Origin: Neisseria arctica
GTDB taxonomy: Bacteria; Pseudomonadota; Gammaproteobacteria; Burkholderiales; Neisseriaceae
NCBI RefSeq assembly: GCF_022870905.1
Contig: NZ_CP091510.1
Coordinates: 1,612,001-1,676,000 of the forward strand
DNA: 64,000 bases
Reading direction: 5' to 3'
Below are positions 8,726 through 17,596 of this stretch, piece after piece (the first letter of the stretch is position 1; each line of letters starts with the position of its first letter). The notes under the pieces are model-generated. The model saw only the letters and a program-made list of their open reading frames with translations, was not told the DNA's origin and made no database searches. The position numbers and the translations under genes are program-made.

Positions 8726-9868
8726 TCAACGGTTCGACCCCTGCACCATTTCCAGTAAAAACAAACGGCAATCTAAATTACCGTTATAAAGCGGTATTTT
8801 ACGCTTCGGCGAAAGGCGCATAAACTTCGGCATTTCCCGATCACCGGTAAACATACCGATCAGCCAGCCTGCATAATATTGTTTCAACCATGCGCCCAGT
8901 TGCGGATAAAGAGCCTGCAATGCCTGCACCTCCGCCAAGCGCACGCCATAAGGAGGATTGGAAATCATAATCCCGCCCGAACCGTTGGGACGTACCGACT
9001 GTGCATCTTTTACCTCCCAGCGGATCAAATCGTCCACTTCGGCAGCCTGAGCATTAGCCATAGCGGCACGTATCATGGCACGATCATTATCACTGCCTGA
9101 AATAGGCGCAACGGTTTTGAAACTGATTTTTTGTTCTGCCTCACGGCGGATTTTATCCCACAAGGCCTTATCGAACCCGACCAATTTTTCAAAACCGAAA
9201 CGACGCATCAAACCCGGAGCACGGTTGGCGGCAATCCATGCCGCCTCGATAGCAATCGTGCCGCTGCCGCAAAAAGGATCCTGAAACGGTTGGCTACCGT
9301 TATATCCCGCCAACAACAGCAAACCGGCCGCCAAGTTTTCCCGCAAAGGAGCCTCTCCCGTGTCTTGCCGGTAGCCGCGTTTGAATAATGCCTCACCACT
9401 GGTATCGATAAAAATCTGCACCGTTTTTTCATCAATAAAAGCATGTACGCGCACATCGGGGTTGAATTTTCCCACGCTCGGACGTTCGCCGCATACGTCG
9501 CGAAACGCATCGCACAAAGCGTCTTTGATTTTCAAACCGACAAAATCCAGGCTTTTCACCTGCGCACGCTTGCCCTCTACTTTTACTTTAAAAGTTTGCG
9601 ATAAAACAAACCAATCCGCCCAACGGATATTGCGCGCCAACTTGTAGATATCTTGCTCGTTGCGGTAAGTGCCTTTAGTTAGGCGCAACAAAACGCGACT
9701 AGCCGTGCGCGAGTGCAAATTGATGCGGTAAACCTGCTCCAATGAGCCCTTGCAAGCCGCACCACCGTCGGTAGCGGCAATTTCGGTGCAGCCTTGTACC
9801 TGCAATTCGTCAGCCAATATATTTTCCAAGCCACGCGGGCAAGTAATAAAGAGAGAGTAAAGCGTCAT
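8726..9868 (-). CDS. THUMP-domain 23S rRNA (guanine-N2) methyltransferase, RlmL-like
   Basis: Reading from ATG 9868 gives 380 aa starting [20 protein letters not shown]. The first ~150 residues form a THUMP RNA-binding domain. A Rossmann methyltransferase domain follows with [24 protein letters not shown] (SAM binding) and the catalytic SNPPYG motif. This matches the N-terminal half of E. coli RlmL (m2G2445), as a stand-alone enzyme without the RlmK half. The open frame extends upstream to 10033, but AGAAAGGA lies 6 nt before the ATG at 9868 (an adjacent ATG at 9871 is also possible). The extra N-terminal residues do not resemble the family, so the shorter start is chosen. Confidence 0.88.
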   Translation of the reverse strand: MTLYSLFITCPRGLENILADELQVQGCTEIAATDGGAACKGSLEQVYRINLHSRTASRVLLRLTKGTYRNEQDIYKLARNIRWADWFVLSQTFKVKVEGKRAQVKSLDFVGLKIKDALCDAFRDVCGERPSVGKFNPDVRVHAFIDEKTVQIFIDTSGEALFKRGYRQDTGEAPLRENLAAGLLLLAGYNGSQPFQDPFCGSGTIAIEAAWIAANRAPGLMRRFGFEKLVGFDKALWDKIRREAEQKISFKTVAPISGSDNDRAMIRAAMANAQAAEVDDLIRWEVKDAQSVRPNGSGGIMISNPPYGVRLAEVQALQALYPQLGAWLKQYYAGWLIGMFTGDREMPKFMRLSPKRKIPLYNGNLDCRLFLLEMVQGSNR

Positions 9869-9899
9869 CATTGTTCCTTTCTGGGTAGCAGAAGCATTC

Positions 9900-9911
9900 A
9901 GGCCGTCTGAA
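9900..9911 (+). repeat. Single DNA uptake sequence (AG-DUS)
   Basis: AGGCCGTCTGAA in the leader region of the rlmL-like gene. The spacer 9872-10107 otherwise holds only AT-rich DNA and a reverse-strand TATAAT at 9936-9941, a possible -10 for that gene. Confidence 0.85.
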
Positions 9912-10107
9912 TGCGGGTGATTAATTGAGCTGCGGATTATAGCCGATAAACAACTAAATTGCTGAAGAAATTGAAAATCTATACCCGTACTTACAAAAAA
10001 GCATTTAACAAACTTTTCCTGCAACAATAGCATTTATTAATTTTTCAAAAACTAAATATTAAAACTTTAAAATATAAATTACCCGCCTTACGACAACCAA
10101 AGGGCTC

Positions 10108-10618
10108 ACCGCGATAAACCTACTGATTTCGAACAGCCCTGTCGTTCAAGCTTTTTTCGACCAAGCAAGCAATACCTTCAGCTATGCAGTGCGCGATCCA
10201 CAATCCAATGCTTGTGCGATTATCGACTCGGTGCTTGATTTCGATTACGCCTCCGGACGCACCGTTTTGGATTCAGCCGATAAAATTATCCGCCATATCG
10301 AGACCGAGAAATTAACAACCGAATGGATTTTAGAAACCCATGTCCATGCCGACCATCTTTCCGCAGCCCCGTATCTGCATGAAAGGCTGGGTGGGCAAAC
10401 AGGTATCGGCAGCCATATCACCGCCGTTCAAAATACTTTCGGTAAAATTTTCAACGCAGGAACTGAATTTGCACGAGACGGCAGCCAATTTGACCGCTTG
10501 TTTTAAGACGGCGACGAATTCTCAATAGGCCGTCTGAAAGCACGCATGATACACACCCCCTGCCACAACGCCTGCCTGTTTGAGCTACCTGATCGGTGAT
10601 GCAGTATTCGTCGACACC
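10108..10618 (+). pseudogene. Decayed MBL-fold hydrolase (persulfide dioxygenase / BLH-like)
   Basis: The reading frame from about 10108 gives VVQAFFDQASNTFSYAVRDP and then the zinc-binding motif THVHADHLSAAPYL (about 10339-10380), typical of the ETHE1/BLH branch of metallo-beta-lactamase-fold enzymes in sulfur metabolism. No ATG start is visible. The frame is cut by a TAA at 10504-10506 where the family has Glu (FDRLF-stop-DGDEFSIG). It resumes, then shifts frame between about 10560 and 10583 before SYLIGDAVFVDT. The C-terminal half is missing: sequence passes directly into a SulP permease remnant. It is a non-functional relic. Confidence 0.85.
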
Positions 10619-10980
10619 TTATTATTGTATTACTGCAGCATTAGGAAAAATCGGCGGCAGCGAGCATTTCCGCAATATCAGGGTGCCACATAGTAGAAAC
10701 ACCGTCGCAAGCCGTATTTATCCGCATCGACGAAAGCCTGTATTTTCCAAACGCACGTTTTCTCGAGAATCACATCAGCCATATCGTGCATACGCACCCC
10801 AAAACCGAACACATTGTTTTGGCTTGTTCCGCCGTCAACCCTATTGACACTTCCGCACTAGAAAGCCTGTCCAACATTAACAGCCGCCTGAAATAAAGCG
10901 GTCTGCTCAAACAGCTCAACGGCGATGTTTTCATCAGCACTTATGCCCCATGGCAAGCACTAGGCAGTAAAAACCAAGCG
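10619..10980 (+). pseudogene. Remnant of a SulP-family anion permease (STAS end)
   Basis: Translation gives GSEHFRNIR, then after a frameshift near 10682-10694 VETPSQAVFIRIDESLYFPN, then LACSAVNPIDTSALESLSNI. These are the linker and cytoplasmic STAS domain of SulP sulfate/bicarbonate transporters. A TAA interrupts the frame after NSRLK (about 10893), followed in frame by [16 protein letters not shown]. All membrane spans are missing except perhaps the LLLYY stub at the junction, so a deletion has joined it to the preceding MBL relic. The frame then runs into the aroC leader. Non-functional. Confidence 0.85.
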
Positions 10981-11100
10981 GATACCACACACAACCCAAA
11001 CCCGAAGCCGCCAACACTTTTTCAAACTTTCAGACGGCATCAAAGCCCCCGCTTTTATGCTAAACTTCAATTCCCTATATCCACCACACATCCATACATC

Positions 11101-12192
11101 ATGGCAGGCAATACATTCGGACAACTCTTTACCGTAAGCACATTCGGCGAAAGCCACGGCCCGGCACTCGGCTGTATCATCGACGGCTGCCCCCCCGGCT
11201 TGGAACTTAGCGAAGCCGACATCCAAGCCGATCTCGACCGCCGCAAACCCGGCACCAGCCGCCACGTTACCCAACGCCGCGAAGCCGACGAAGTCGAAAT
11301 CCTCTCAGGCGTATTCGAAGGACGCACCACCGGCACCCCCATCGCCTTGCTTATTCGTAATACCGACCAACGCAGTAAAGACTACGGCAATATAGCCCGG
11401 CAATTCCGCCCCGGCCATGCCGATTACACCTACTGGCATAAATACGGCATACGCGATTATCGCGGCGGCGGCCGCTCCTCTGCCCGCGAAACCGCTGCCC
11501 GGGTAGCTGCCGGAGCTGTTGCAAAAAAATGGCTGAAAGAAAAATTCAACACCGAAATCACTGCCTACGTTACCCAAGTCGGCGAACATAAAATTACTTT
11601 CGAAGACTACAGCCATATCAACAACAATCCTTTTTTCGCCGCCAACGAAAGCCAAATTCCCGCACTCGAAAACTACATGGACAGCATACGCAAGTCGCTT
11701 GACTCCGTAGGCGCCAAACTCCGTGTAGAAGCCCGCAATGTACCCGTCGGCTTGGGCGAACCGGTATTCGACCGGCTGGATGCGGATATTGCCTATGCGC
11801 TTATGAGCATCAACGCCGTAAAAGGTGTTGAAATCGGCGCAGGATTCGGCAGTGTGGCTCAACGCGGCAGCGAGCACGGCGACGAACTCACCCCCGAAGG
11901 CTTTTTAAGCAACCATGCGGGCGGCATTCTCGGCGGCATCTCCACCGGGCAAACCATTACCGCCAATTTTGTCGTCAAGCCCACCAGCAGCATTGCCACA
12001 CCGCGCCGCTCCATCGATATTGACGGCACCCCCGTGGAAATCGCCACCCATGGCCGGCACGATCCCTGCGTCGGCTTGCGCGCCGCACCGATTGCCGAAG
12101 CCATGATCGCCCTCGTATTAATCGACCACGCTTTGCGCCAACGTGCTCAAAATGCCGATGTGCGCGTACAAACACCGGATATCGCCGGATAG
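11101..12192 (+). CDS. aroC: Chorismate synthase AroC
   Basis: A 363-aa protein starting [20 protein letters not shown], the family's signature 1, with signature 2 (GVEIGAGF) near residue 245 and [25 protein letters not shown] (shown in two parts: [10 protein letters not shown], then [13 protein letters not shown]) near 100-125. It converts 5-enolpyruvylshikimate-3-phosphate to chorismate with reduced FMN, the last common step to aromatic amino acids. Length is typical. Codon use is GC-richer than the decayed sequence just upstream. It ends at an inverted DUS terminator. Confidence 0.97.
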   Translation: MAGNTFGQLFTVSTFGESHGPALGCIIDGCPPGLELSEADIQADLDRRKPGTSRHVTQRREADEVEILSGVFEGRTTGTPIALLIRNTDQRSKDYGNIARQFRPGHADYTYWHKYGIRDYRGGGRSSARETAARVAAGAVAKKWLKEKFNTEITAYVTQVGEHKITFEDYSHINNNPFFAANESQIPALENYMDSIRKSLDSVGAKLRVEARNVPVGLGEPVFDRLDADIAYALMSINAVKGVEIGAGFGSVAQRGSEHGDELTPEGFLSNHAGGILGGISTGQTITANFVVKPTSSIATPRRSIDIDGTPVEIATHGRHDPCVGLRAAPIAEAMIALVLIDHALRQRAQNADVRVQTPDIAG

Positions 12193-12209
12193 ACCCTCCA
12201 GTAGCAATA

Positions 12210-12241
12210 ATGCCGTCTGAAAATTTTTTCAGACGGCATAA
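12210..12241 (+). terminator. DUS-pair terminator after aroC
   Basis: Inverted AT-prefixed uptake sequences (ATGCCGTCTGAAAA and its complement) form a 12-14 bp stem 18 bp after the aroC stop. Confidence 0.85.
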
Positions 12242-12379
12242 ATATGGCTGGAAATACTCTTTTTTATTCCAAAAAACTTTAGCCAAAACATTCAGTTTAT
12301 ACTACAATGCCGCCTAATCTATGAATGCACTGCAAAATGATAAAACGGCGTGCAAGTTGTTACCACAGGAAATACCGAA

Positions 12380-12823
12380 ATGACTCAAGAAACCGCTTTG
12401 GGTGCGGCGCTGAAATCCGCTGTACAAACCATGAGCAAAAAGAAGCAAACCGATATGATTGCCGACCACATCTACAATAAATTCGATGTGTTCAAGCGTT
12501 TCAAACCTCTGGCTTTGGGTATCGACCAAGATCTGATTGCCGCCCTGCCCCAATTTGATCCCACCCTGATTTCCCGGGTTTTAGCCAACCACTGCCGCCG
12601 CCCCCGCTATCTGAAGGCACTGGCACGCGGTGGCAAACGCTTCGACTTAAACAACCGTTTCAAAGGCGAAGTCAGCCCGGAAGAACAAGCAATCGCCCAA
12701 CAACACCCTGCCGTGCAACAAGCATTAGCAGCCCAAGCCGAGCGTAAAGCCGCCGCTGAAAATGCCCCTGCTGATGCAGCCAAAAACGAAGCCACTGCCG
12801 AAAACAGCAAATCGGCCGAATAA
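12380..12823 (+). CDS. proQ: ProQ/FinO-domain RNA chaperone (minimal ProQ)
   Basis: From ATG 12380 the protein is 147 aa and consists almost entirely of a FinO/ProQ domain (about residues 1-115; KKKQTDMIADHIYNKFDVFKRF, here split as KKKQTDMIADHI and YNKFDVFKRF, then VLANHCRRPRYLKALARGG) plus a short Ala/Glu-rich tail. It lacks the linker and C-terminal Tudor-like domain of E. coli ProQ, as described for the minimal ProQ of N. meningitidis. These proteins bind structured RNAs and 3' ends and affect sRNA and mRNA stability. The frame is open back to a GTG at 12350, but AGGA 9 nt ahead of 12380 and the family N-terminus favour the ATG. Confidence 0.93.
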   Translation: MTQETALGAALKSAVQTMSKKKQTDMIADHIYNKFDVFKRFKPLALGIDQDLIAALPQFDPTLISRVLANHCRRPRYLKALARGGKRFDLNNRFKGEVSPEEQAIAQQHPAVQQALAAQAERKAAAENAPADAAKNEATAENSKSAE

Positions 12824-12900
12824 TCTTAAAGTATCCGACACTTAGATTTTTATAACAATACGATTAACTGTTATACCGGATCTCTGACAGCTAAACATAA

Positions 12901-12934
12901 AAATGCCGTCTGAAAGTTTTCAGATGGCATTTTT
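12901..12934 (+). terminator. Imperfect DUS-pair terminator after proQ
   Basis: Left arm ATGCCGTCTGAA is a perfect uptake sequence; the right arm has one substitution (complement reads GCCATCTGAA), followed by T5. Confidence 0.82.
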
Positions 12935-13037
12935 ATGTTTGCCGGCCCTTAAAACAGCACTTTACGGCCACTTTCATCAGTATTTATCAAATTTGCCGGC
13001 CATCATTAATTTTAAAAAAATCATAACCTTAAAATAT

Positions 13038-13076
13038 AAAAAATCCTCCGCTTCTCACGAGGCGGCGGATTTTTTT
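13038..13076. terminator. Intrinsic terminator downstream of dacC
   Basis: AAATCCTCCGC and GCGGCGGATTT pair with one mismatch around a 10-nt loop, flanked by A and T tracts. It lies 33 bp past the stop of the reverse-strand carboxypeptidase gene. Confidence 0.85.
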
Positions 13077-13108
13077 ATCACGCAAAAACTTATACGGTTC
13101 GATAAGCT

Positions 13109-14341
13109 TTATTCATCTGCAAACAGATTCTTAAACCACAAAACAATGCTGTCATAAGCACGGCCGAACCAGCCTGCCTCTTCCACAGCATTCAGAGCGA
13201 CAACATTTTTTTCGGCCAATACCTTACCGTTGCTCATAATCTTCAGCTTACCCAGCACCTGATCTTTTTGAATCGGTGCCAGCACTGGCTGCACGGTTTC
13301 CAATACGGGCTTGATATTACCGCCCTGCCCACGCGGAATCGTAATATAAGCATCAGAGGTAAAACCGACATTCACCGCATTGGCCGAACCCTTATACACT
13401 TTCAACTGGGAAATGGTTTGGTTGGCATCATACAATTTCGGCGTGTCGAAAGATTGCAAAGCCCAATTCAACAATTTGCTGCTTTCCGCTGCGCGGGATT
13501 CTTGGCTTTCAGTACCCACGACTACTGATACGACACGGCGGCCGTTGCGTTTGCTGGATGCCACCAAATTATAGCCCGCGCTGCTGGTGTGTCCGGTTTT
13601 CAAACCGTCTACGCTCGGATCGCGATATAGCAGCAAATTACGGTTAGGTTGGTCGATATTGTTATATTTAAATGATTTAATCGAATAAATCGGATAGTAT
13701 TTGGGGAAATCATTGATAATCGCACCCGCCAAAATAACCAAGTCGTTCACACTGGTCAAATGGCCTTCTGCCGGCAAACCCGTGCTATTGAGAAAATGGG
13801 TTTTGGTCATCCCCAACCGTTTGGCTTCCGCATTCATCATATCGGCAAAACCTTCTTCGCTGCCGCCAATAGCCTCAGCCAAAGTAATGGCCGCATCATT
13901 GCCCGATTGAACAATTAAGCCTTTGATCAAATCACTGACACTGGCCGGCTTACGCGGCTCCAGAAACATACGCGAACCTTCCGCTTTCCAGCCCTTTTCC
14001 GATACGGTCAGCATTTGCTCGGGTTTGAGCGTACCATTTTCCAACGCTTTGAATGCCAAATAAGCAGTCATCAGCTTGGTAAGGGACGCAGGTTCTATTT
14101 GGTCGTTCAGGCCTTTTTCAGCAAGAATCTGGCCGCTTTGCAAATCTTTAATGACAAAAGCCGTGGCCGCAATTTCAGGTACTTGCGGTACGGCCTGTGC
14201 GGGAGCGGCAGCTTGGGTATTTGTAGCTGAAGCGGCTTGGGTTGCAGGAGCAGATGCCGCGGAAGCGGTATTTTCACCGGCTGCGATGACATGGCCGGAC
14301 AATAAAGCGGCCACTACTAGGCCAAGCAATGTTTTTTTCAT
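13109..14341 (-). CDS. dacC: D-alanyl-D-alanine carboxypeptidase (PBP5/6 family)
   Basis: From ATG 14341 the protein is 410 aa with a cleavable signal peptide (MKKTLLGLVVAALLSGHVIA), an Ala-rich linker to about residue 55, the class C penicillin-binding catalytic domain with SLTK (86-89), SGN (146-148) and KTG (248-250), and a C-terminal domain ending in an amphipathic stretch (SIVLWFKNLFADE) that would anchor it to the periplasmic face of the inner membrane. It trims the terminal D-Ala from peptidoglycan stem peptides. The frame is open to 14404, but the longer N-terminus destroys the signal peptide. The symbol follows common Neisseria usage and is less certain than the family. Upstream lies an unusual structured leader. 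Confidence 0.92.
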   Translation of the reverse strand: MKKTLLGLVVAALLSGHVIAAGENTASAASAPATQAASATNTQAAAPAQAVPQVPEIAATAFVIKDLQSGQILAEKGLNDQIEPASLTKLMTAYLAFKALENGTLKPEQMLTVSEKGWKAEGSRMFLEPRKPASVSDLIKGLIVQSGNDAAITLAEAIGGSEEGFADMMNAEAKRLGMTKTHFLNSTGLPAEGHLTSVNDLVILAGAIINDFPKYYPIYSIKSFKYNNIDQPNRNLLLYRDPSVDGLKTGHTSSAGYNLVASSKRNGRRVVSVVVGTESQESRAAESSKLLNWALQSFDTPKLYDANQTISQLKVYKGSANAVNVGFTSDAYITIPRGQGGNIKPVLETVQPVLAPIQKDQVLGKLKIMSNGKVLAEKNVVALNAVEEAGWFGRAYDSIVLWFKNLFADE

Positions 14342-14375
14342 AGGAATCACGTTTCTCAAATCCAAACAGCAAATC

Positions 14376-14538
14376 AAAAGGCCGCCCGCTAGGCGGCCTG
14401 TCAAATCTAATGTACTTTAAAACCGCATCAGGAGGCATAAAAACGGCAAGCAGATAACTTACAAGGCTGATGCGGGGAGCAATCATAAACCATTCGAACG
14501 TTATGATAAGGACAAACATACGAACGGCTTGATTTTCC
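14376..14538 (-). ncRNA. Candidate structured leader RNA or sRNA upstream of dacC
   Basis: On the reverse strand, a promoter (TTAGGC at 14568-14573, 17 bp, TATAAT at 14545-14550) would start an RNA near 14538. The transcript contains a 7-bp stem (ATCATAA/TTATGAT), a 9-bp stem CCGCATCAG/CTGATGCGG (14423-14431 with 14467-14475), and a 7-bp GC-only hairpin GGCCGCC/GGCGGCC (14380-14398) followed by four U, i.e. a terminator. It ends only 35 nt before the dacC start, so it is either an attenuated leader of dacC or a free ~160-nt sRNA. No known family was recognised. The CCTCCT in the arm of the second stem could pair with Shine-Dalgarno sequences. Inference from structure only. Confidence 0.45.
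14380..14398 (-). terminator. GC-only hairpin with U4 in the dacC leader
   Basis: Reverse-strand GGCCGCC-TAGCG-GGCGGCC followed by UUUU, 35 nt upstream of the dacC ATG. It is too close to the gene to end any upstream coding transcript, so it suggests attenuation or an sRNA 3' end. Confidence 0.6.
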
Positions 14539-14544
14539 GACGGT

Positions 14545-14573
14545 ATTATACCGTTAATTATTGCCCGGCCTAA
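14545..14573 (-). promoter_or_regulatory. Candidate sigma-70 promoter for the dacC leader
   Basis: Perfect TATAAT (14545-14550, reverse strand) with TTAGGC 17 bp upstream (14568-14573). It is the best promoter match in the spacer between dacC and ilvA. Confidence 0.5.
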
Positions 14574-14645
14574 CATTTTTCTTGCTTTCAGGCGGCCTGC
14601 GGGGTATGGTTTTACCTTTGCTTACTTGTTTTTGCGCCAAATTCT

Positions 14646-16169
14646 ATGAATACTCCGTCTTACCCCGAATACCTTACCCGTATCCTCACCGCATCGGTTT
14701 ACGATGTTGCCGTAGAAACGCCGCTTGATCATGCCCGTATTTTATCGGCCCGCATGGGCAATCAAGTATTGCTAAAACGTGAAGATCTCCAACCCGTCTT
14801 TTCATTCAAAATCCGCGGGGCCTACAATAAAATGGCCCGACTGCCCAAAGCGGCGCTAGAGCGCGGCGTTATTACCGCAAGCGCCGGCAACCATGCACAA
14901 GGCGTTGCTTTATCAGCCCAACGTTTAGGCTGCCCCGCAACCATCGTCATGCCTGAAACCACACCGCAAATCAAAGTGGATGCAGTACGCAACCGCGGCG
15001 GCAACGTGGTTTTGAAAGGTGTTTCGTACAACGATGCCTACGACCATGCCATGACTTTAGTTGCCGAAAGCGGGCTGACCTACATTCCCCCTTTCGACGA
15101 TCCCGACGTTATCGCGGGACAAGGCACTGTGGCCTTGGAGATCATCCGCCAAAACCCGGGAGAAATCGATGCTATTTTTGTTCCTATCGGCGGTGGCGGT
15201 TTGGCGGCCGGTGTGGCCGTTTTCCTGAAACAGGTGCGGCCTGAAATCAAAGTAATCGGCGTTCAAACCAATGATTCTTGCGATATGAAGCTCTCTATTG
15301 CCCAAGGAGAGCGGGTAGAATTAAAAGATGTCGGTCTGTTTTCAGACGGCACTGCCGTGAAGCTGGTGGGGGAAGAAACTTTCCGCCTGTGCCGTGATTT
15401 GCTCGACGATATCATTACCGTAGATACCGATGCGATATGCGGTGCCATCAAAGATATTTTCGATGACACCCGCAGCATTACCGAGCCGGCAGGTGCGTTA
15501 GCCCTGGCCGGACTGAAAGCCTATATTTCCCGCAATCAGGTACGTAACCAAACCCTGATTGCCGTCACCAGCGGTGCCAATATGAATTTCCACCGCCTCC
15601 GCCATGTTTCGGAACGCAGCGAACTGGGCGAGGGGAACGAAGGTATTTTTGCTGTTTCCATTCCTGAGAAACCGGGCAGTTTCTTGAAATTCATTAATAT
15701 TTTGGGCAACCGGAATATCACCGAATTCAATTACCGCTACGGTGACGATACGGTTGCGCATATTTTTGTTGGTATCCAAACCGCAGGTACTCAGGATTTA
15801 GCCAAAATCAGCACCGAACTCACGGCCGCCGGTTTGCCCAATACCGACCTAACCAATGATGAAATAGCCAAAATCCATATCCGATATATGGTTGGCGGAC
15901 GCACGCATAAAGTGGCTAACGAGCGTGTCGTTAGTTTTGAGTTTCCGGAACGTCCCGGTGCCCTGGCAAACTTCCTCAGCCACATGCAAACCGATTGGAA
16001 TATTACTCTCTTTCACTACCGCAATCACGGCGCCGATTACGGTAGGGTTTTAGTCGGAGTGGATGTTCCGCAAGAGGATGACGAAGCTTTTAATTCTTTC
16101 CTCAATAATCTTGGTTACGTGTATCAAAATGAAACGGATAATGCCGCCTATAAAATGTTTTTAGCATAA
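14646..16169 (+). CDS. ilvA: Threonine ammonia-lyase, biosynthetic (IlvA)
   Basis: A 507-aa fold-type II PLP enzyme. The PLP lysine is in FSFKIRGAYNK (Lys55), with SAGNHAQGVALS near residue 78 and the glycine loop GGGGLAAG near 185. Two ACT-like regulatory domains follow (about 335-410 and 430-507; starts at FAVSIPEKPGSF and VSFEFPERPGAL), so it is the isoleucine-inhibited biosynthetic form rather than the short catabolic one. It deaminates threonine to 2-oxobutanoate, the first step to isoleucine, complementing ilvD at 54-55 kb. An intragenic uptake sequence lies near 15340. Confidence 0.96.
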   Translation: MNTPSYPEYLTRILTASVYDVAVETPLDHARILSARMGNQVLLKREDLQPVFSFKIRGAYNKMARLPKAALERGVITASAGNHAQGVALSAQRLGCPATIVMPETTPQIKVDAVRNRGGNVVLKGVSYNDAYDHAMTLVAESGLTYIPPFDDPDVIAGQGTVALEIIRQNPGEIDAIFVPIGGGGLAAGVAVFLKQVRPEIKVIGVQTNDSCDMKLSIAQGERVELKDVGLFSDGTAVKLVGEETFRLCRDLLDDIITVDTDAICGAIKDIFDDTRSITEPAGALALAGLKAYISRNQVRNQTLIAVTSGANMNFHRLRHVSERSELGEGNEGIFAVSIPEKPGSFLKFINILGNRNITEFNYRYGDDTVAHIFVGIQTAGTQDLAKISTELTAAGLPNTDLTNDEIAKIHIRYMVGGRTHKVANERVVSFEFPERPGALANFLSHMQTDWNITLFHYRNHGADYGRVLVGVDVPQEDDEAFNSFLNNLGYVYQNETDNAAYKMFLA

Positions 16170-16187
16170 TCTGTTTTCCAAATCATA

Positions 16188-16227
16188 AAATATGCCGCCT
16201 GAAAATTTTCAGACGGCATATTTTTTT
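16188..16227. terminator. Bidirectional DUS-pair terminator with one variant arm
   Basis: Left arm TATGCCGCCTGAAAA has GCCGCCTGAA instead of GCCGTCTGAA; the right arm is a perfect uptake sequence in reverse. A and T tracts flank it. It lies between convergent ilvA and the metallophosphoesterase gene. Confidence 0.88.
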
Positions 16228-16246
16228 ATTAATCACAAATTATAAC

Positions 16247-17353
16247 TTAGTGTGCGCTCACGCTATTCTTACCCGACACCTCAATCACCACCACTTCGGC
16301 TTGCGAGCCGAGACGAAAAGGTACACCCCAAAATCCGAATCCGGAGGTAACAAAAAAGTGACCGTTGCCAATTTGTTGGTAACCGTAAGCTACCCGGTTC
16401 AGCTGGCGCACAATCCAGTTAGCCGGCGCGATCTGGCCGTTATGCACATGCCCCGATACTTGAATATCTATGGGAAGTTGGCTGTGAAGATCAATTTCAG
16501 TCGGACGGTGATCCATCAGCAATACAGGTAATGACGTATCTTGCCCCGCCAACAAAGCAGCCGTACTCGGGCGGCTATGATCAGAATCATCATTGCGCCC
16601 GACAACCAAAACTTTTCCACCTGCCACTTTGCTACTGTTGCGTAATACTTGAATGCCCGCTTTAGTGAGCTCTTGAACAATTTCACTCTGATGACCGAAC
16701 AAATCATGGTTGCCCAATGTGGCATACACACCAAGCGGAGCTTGCAGCTTGGCCAAAGCCGGCTGCATATTCTCGGCACGATAAGCAGCAACGTTATCAT
16801 CCATCAAATCACCGGGCAGTAAAATAATATCTACCTTTTCGCGCCGCATAATTTCACTGAGTTTTTGCAACTGCCCTTTACCTACAAGTGCACCCAAATG
16901 CAAATCACTGGCAACACCGATACGCAACGGCTTGGCCAACGGTTTATCCAACACCACTTGGTAATGGCGAACTGCAGGCGTATAGGCGTTGTAAGCCGAG
17001 TAAGCCAAAAGACCAAGTAAAAACAAAGGAGCAAACACCCGTAGGCTTCGTGCCATAGGCTTTTGATCCAAAATTTTGCATAACAGCAGATAAAGAAGGA
17101 AGGTGACCAGTGCCGCATACATTACATAAAGCAGCAATACCATCCACAGTGCCGTCCAGCGGAATACCGCATGGCCGAGTTGCAGCAACAAACCTGCGAT
17201 TAACAAATTAGTAACAACAAAAGCGCCCGCCATCAAGATCCGACGCCCCCGTACACCTATCTTGCCGGCCAACAACCATTGTAGGGAACGCCCTAAGCCG
17301 AAGGTAAACACCTGCATCAAAACGATTATTACCAACAACATAAAAATACGCAC
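16247..17353 (-). CDS. Membrane-anchored metallophosphoesterase (YkuE/YaeI-like)
   Basis: From a GTG at 17353 the protein is 368 aa. About four hydrophobic helices occupy the first 135 residues, then a calcineurin-type phosphoesterase domain with the full motif set: ASDLHLG, LLPGDLMDDN, TLGNHD, and VSGHVHNGQ. A two-metal hydrolase on the membrane is implied; relatives act on phospholipids such as UDP-diacylglucosamine or on phosphodiesters, but the substrate here is unknown. Start choice: AGGCGG lies 5 nt before the GTG. A TTG at 17395 and ATG at 17341 are alternatives. It converges on ilvA. Confidence 0.87.
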   Translation of the reverse strand: MRIFMLLVIIVLMQVFTFGLGRSLQWLLAGKIGVRGRRILMAGAFVVTNLLIAGLLLQLGHAVFRWTALWMVLLLYVMYAALVTFLLYLLLCKILDQKPMARSLRVFAPLFLLGLLAYSAYNAYTPAVRHYQVVLDKPLAKPLRIGVASDLHLGALVGKGQLQKLSEIMRREKVDIILLPGDLMDDNVAAYRAENMQPALAKLQAPLGVYATLGNHDLFGHQSEIVQELTKAGIQVLRNSSKVAGGKVLVVGRNDDSDHSRPSTAALLAGQDTSLPVLLMDHRPTEIDLHSQLPIDIQVSGHVHNGQIAPANWIVRQLNRVAYGYQQIGNGHFFVTSGFGFWGVPFRLGSQAEVVVIEVSGKNSVSAH

Positions 17354-17596
17354 AATACCGCCTTTATTCTTCAAGAATAAAATATTATAAATCAATACGA
17401 TTTTATCATACCCGATAATAAAACCGCTTATCGCCCAAGATAGTTATACGTATTTTGGCTTTAACCTTAGCAAACAACACATCGTCATAAAAATAAAAGC
17501 TGCCCTATTTTCAGACGGCCTTCAGTTAAAATCCTACGGCACTGCTACCGAAAACATTCCGCGCAGATCCGATTTATCCGCCGTGGTTTTGTAACA

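Noticed and set aside
10596..10847. Forward 83-aa open frame as a real gene
   Set aside because: It is a stretch across the junction and a frameshift of the MBL and SulP relics; true homology switches frame within it.
11305..11877. Reverse 190-aa open frame inside aroC
   Set aside because: Antisense to aroC, with repetitive Val/Phe-rich composition typical of shadow frames.
14274..14576. Reverse 100-aa open frame spanning the dacC leader and 5' end
   Set aside because: It overlaps the dacC signal peptide in another frame and reads through a GC terminator hairpin; better explained as structured leader RNA.
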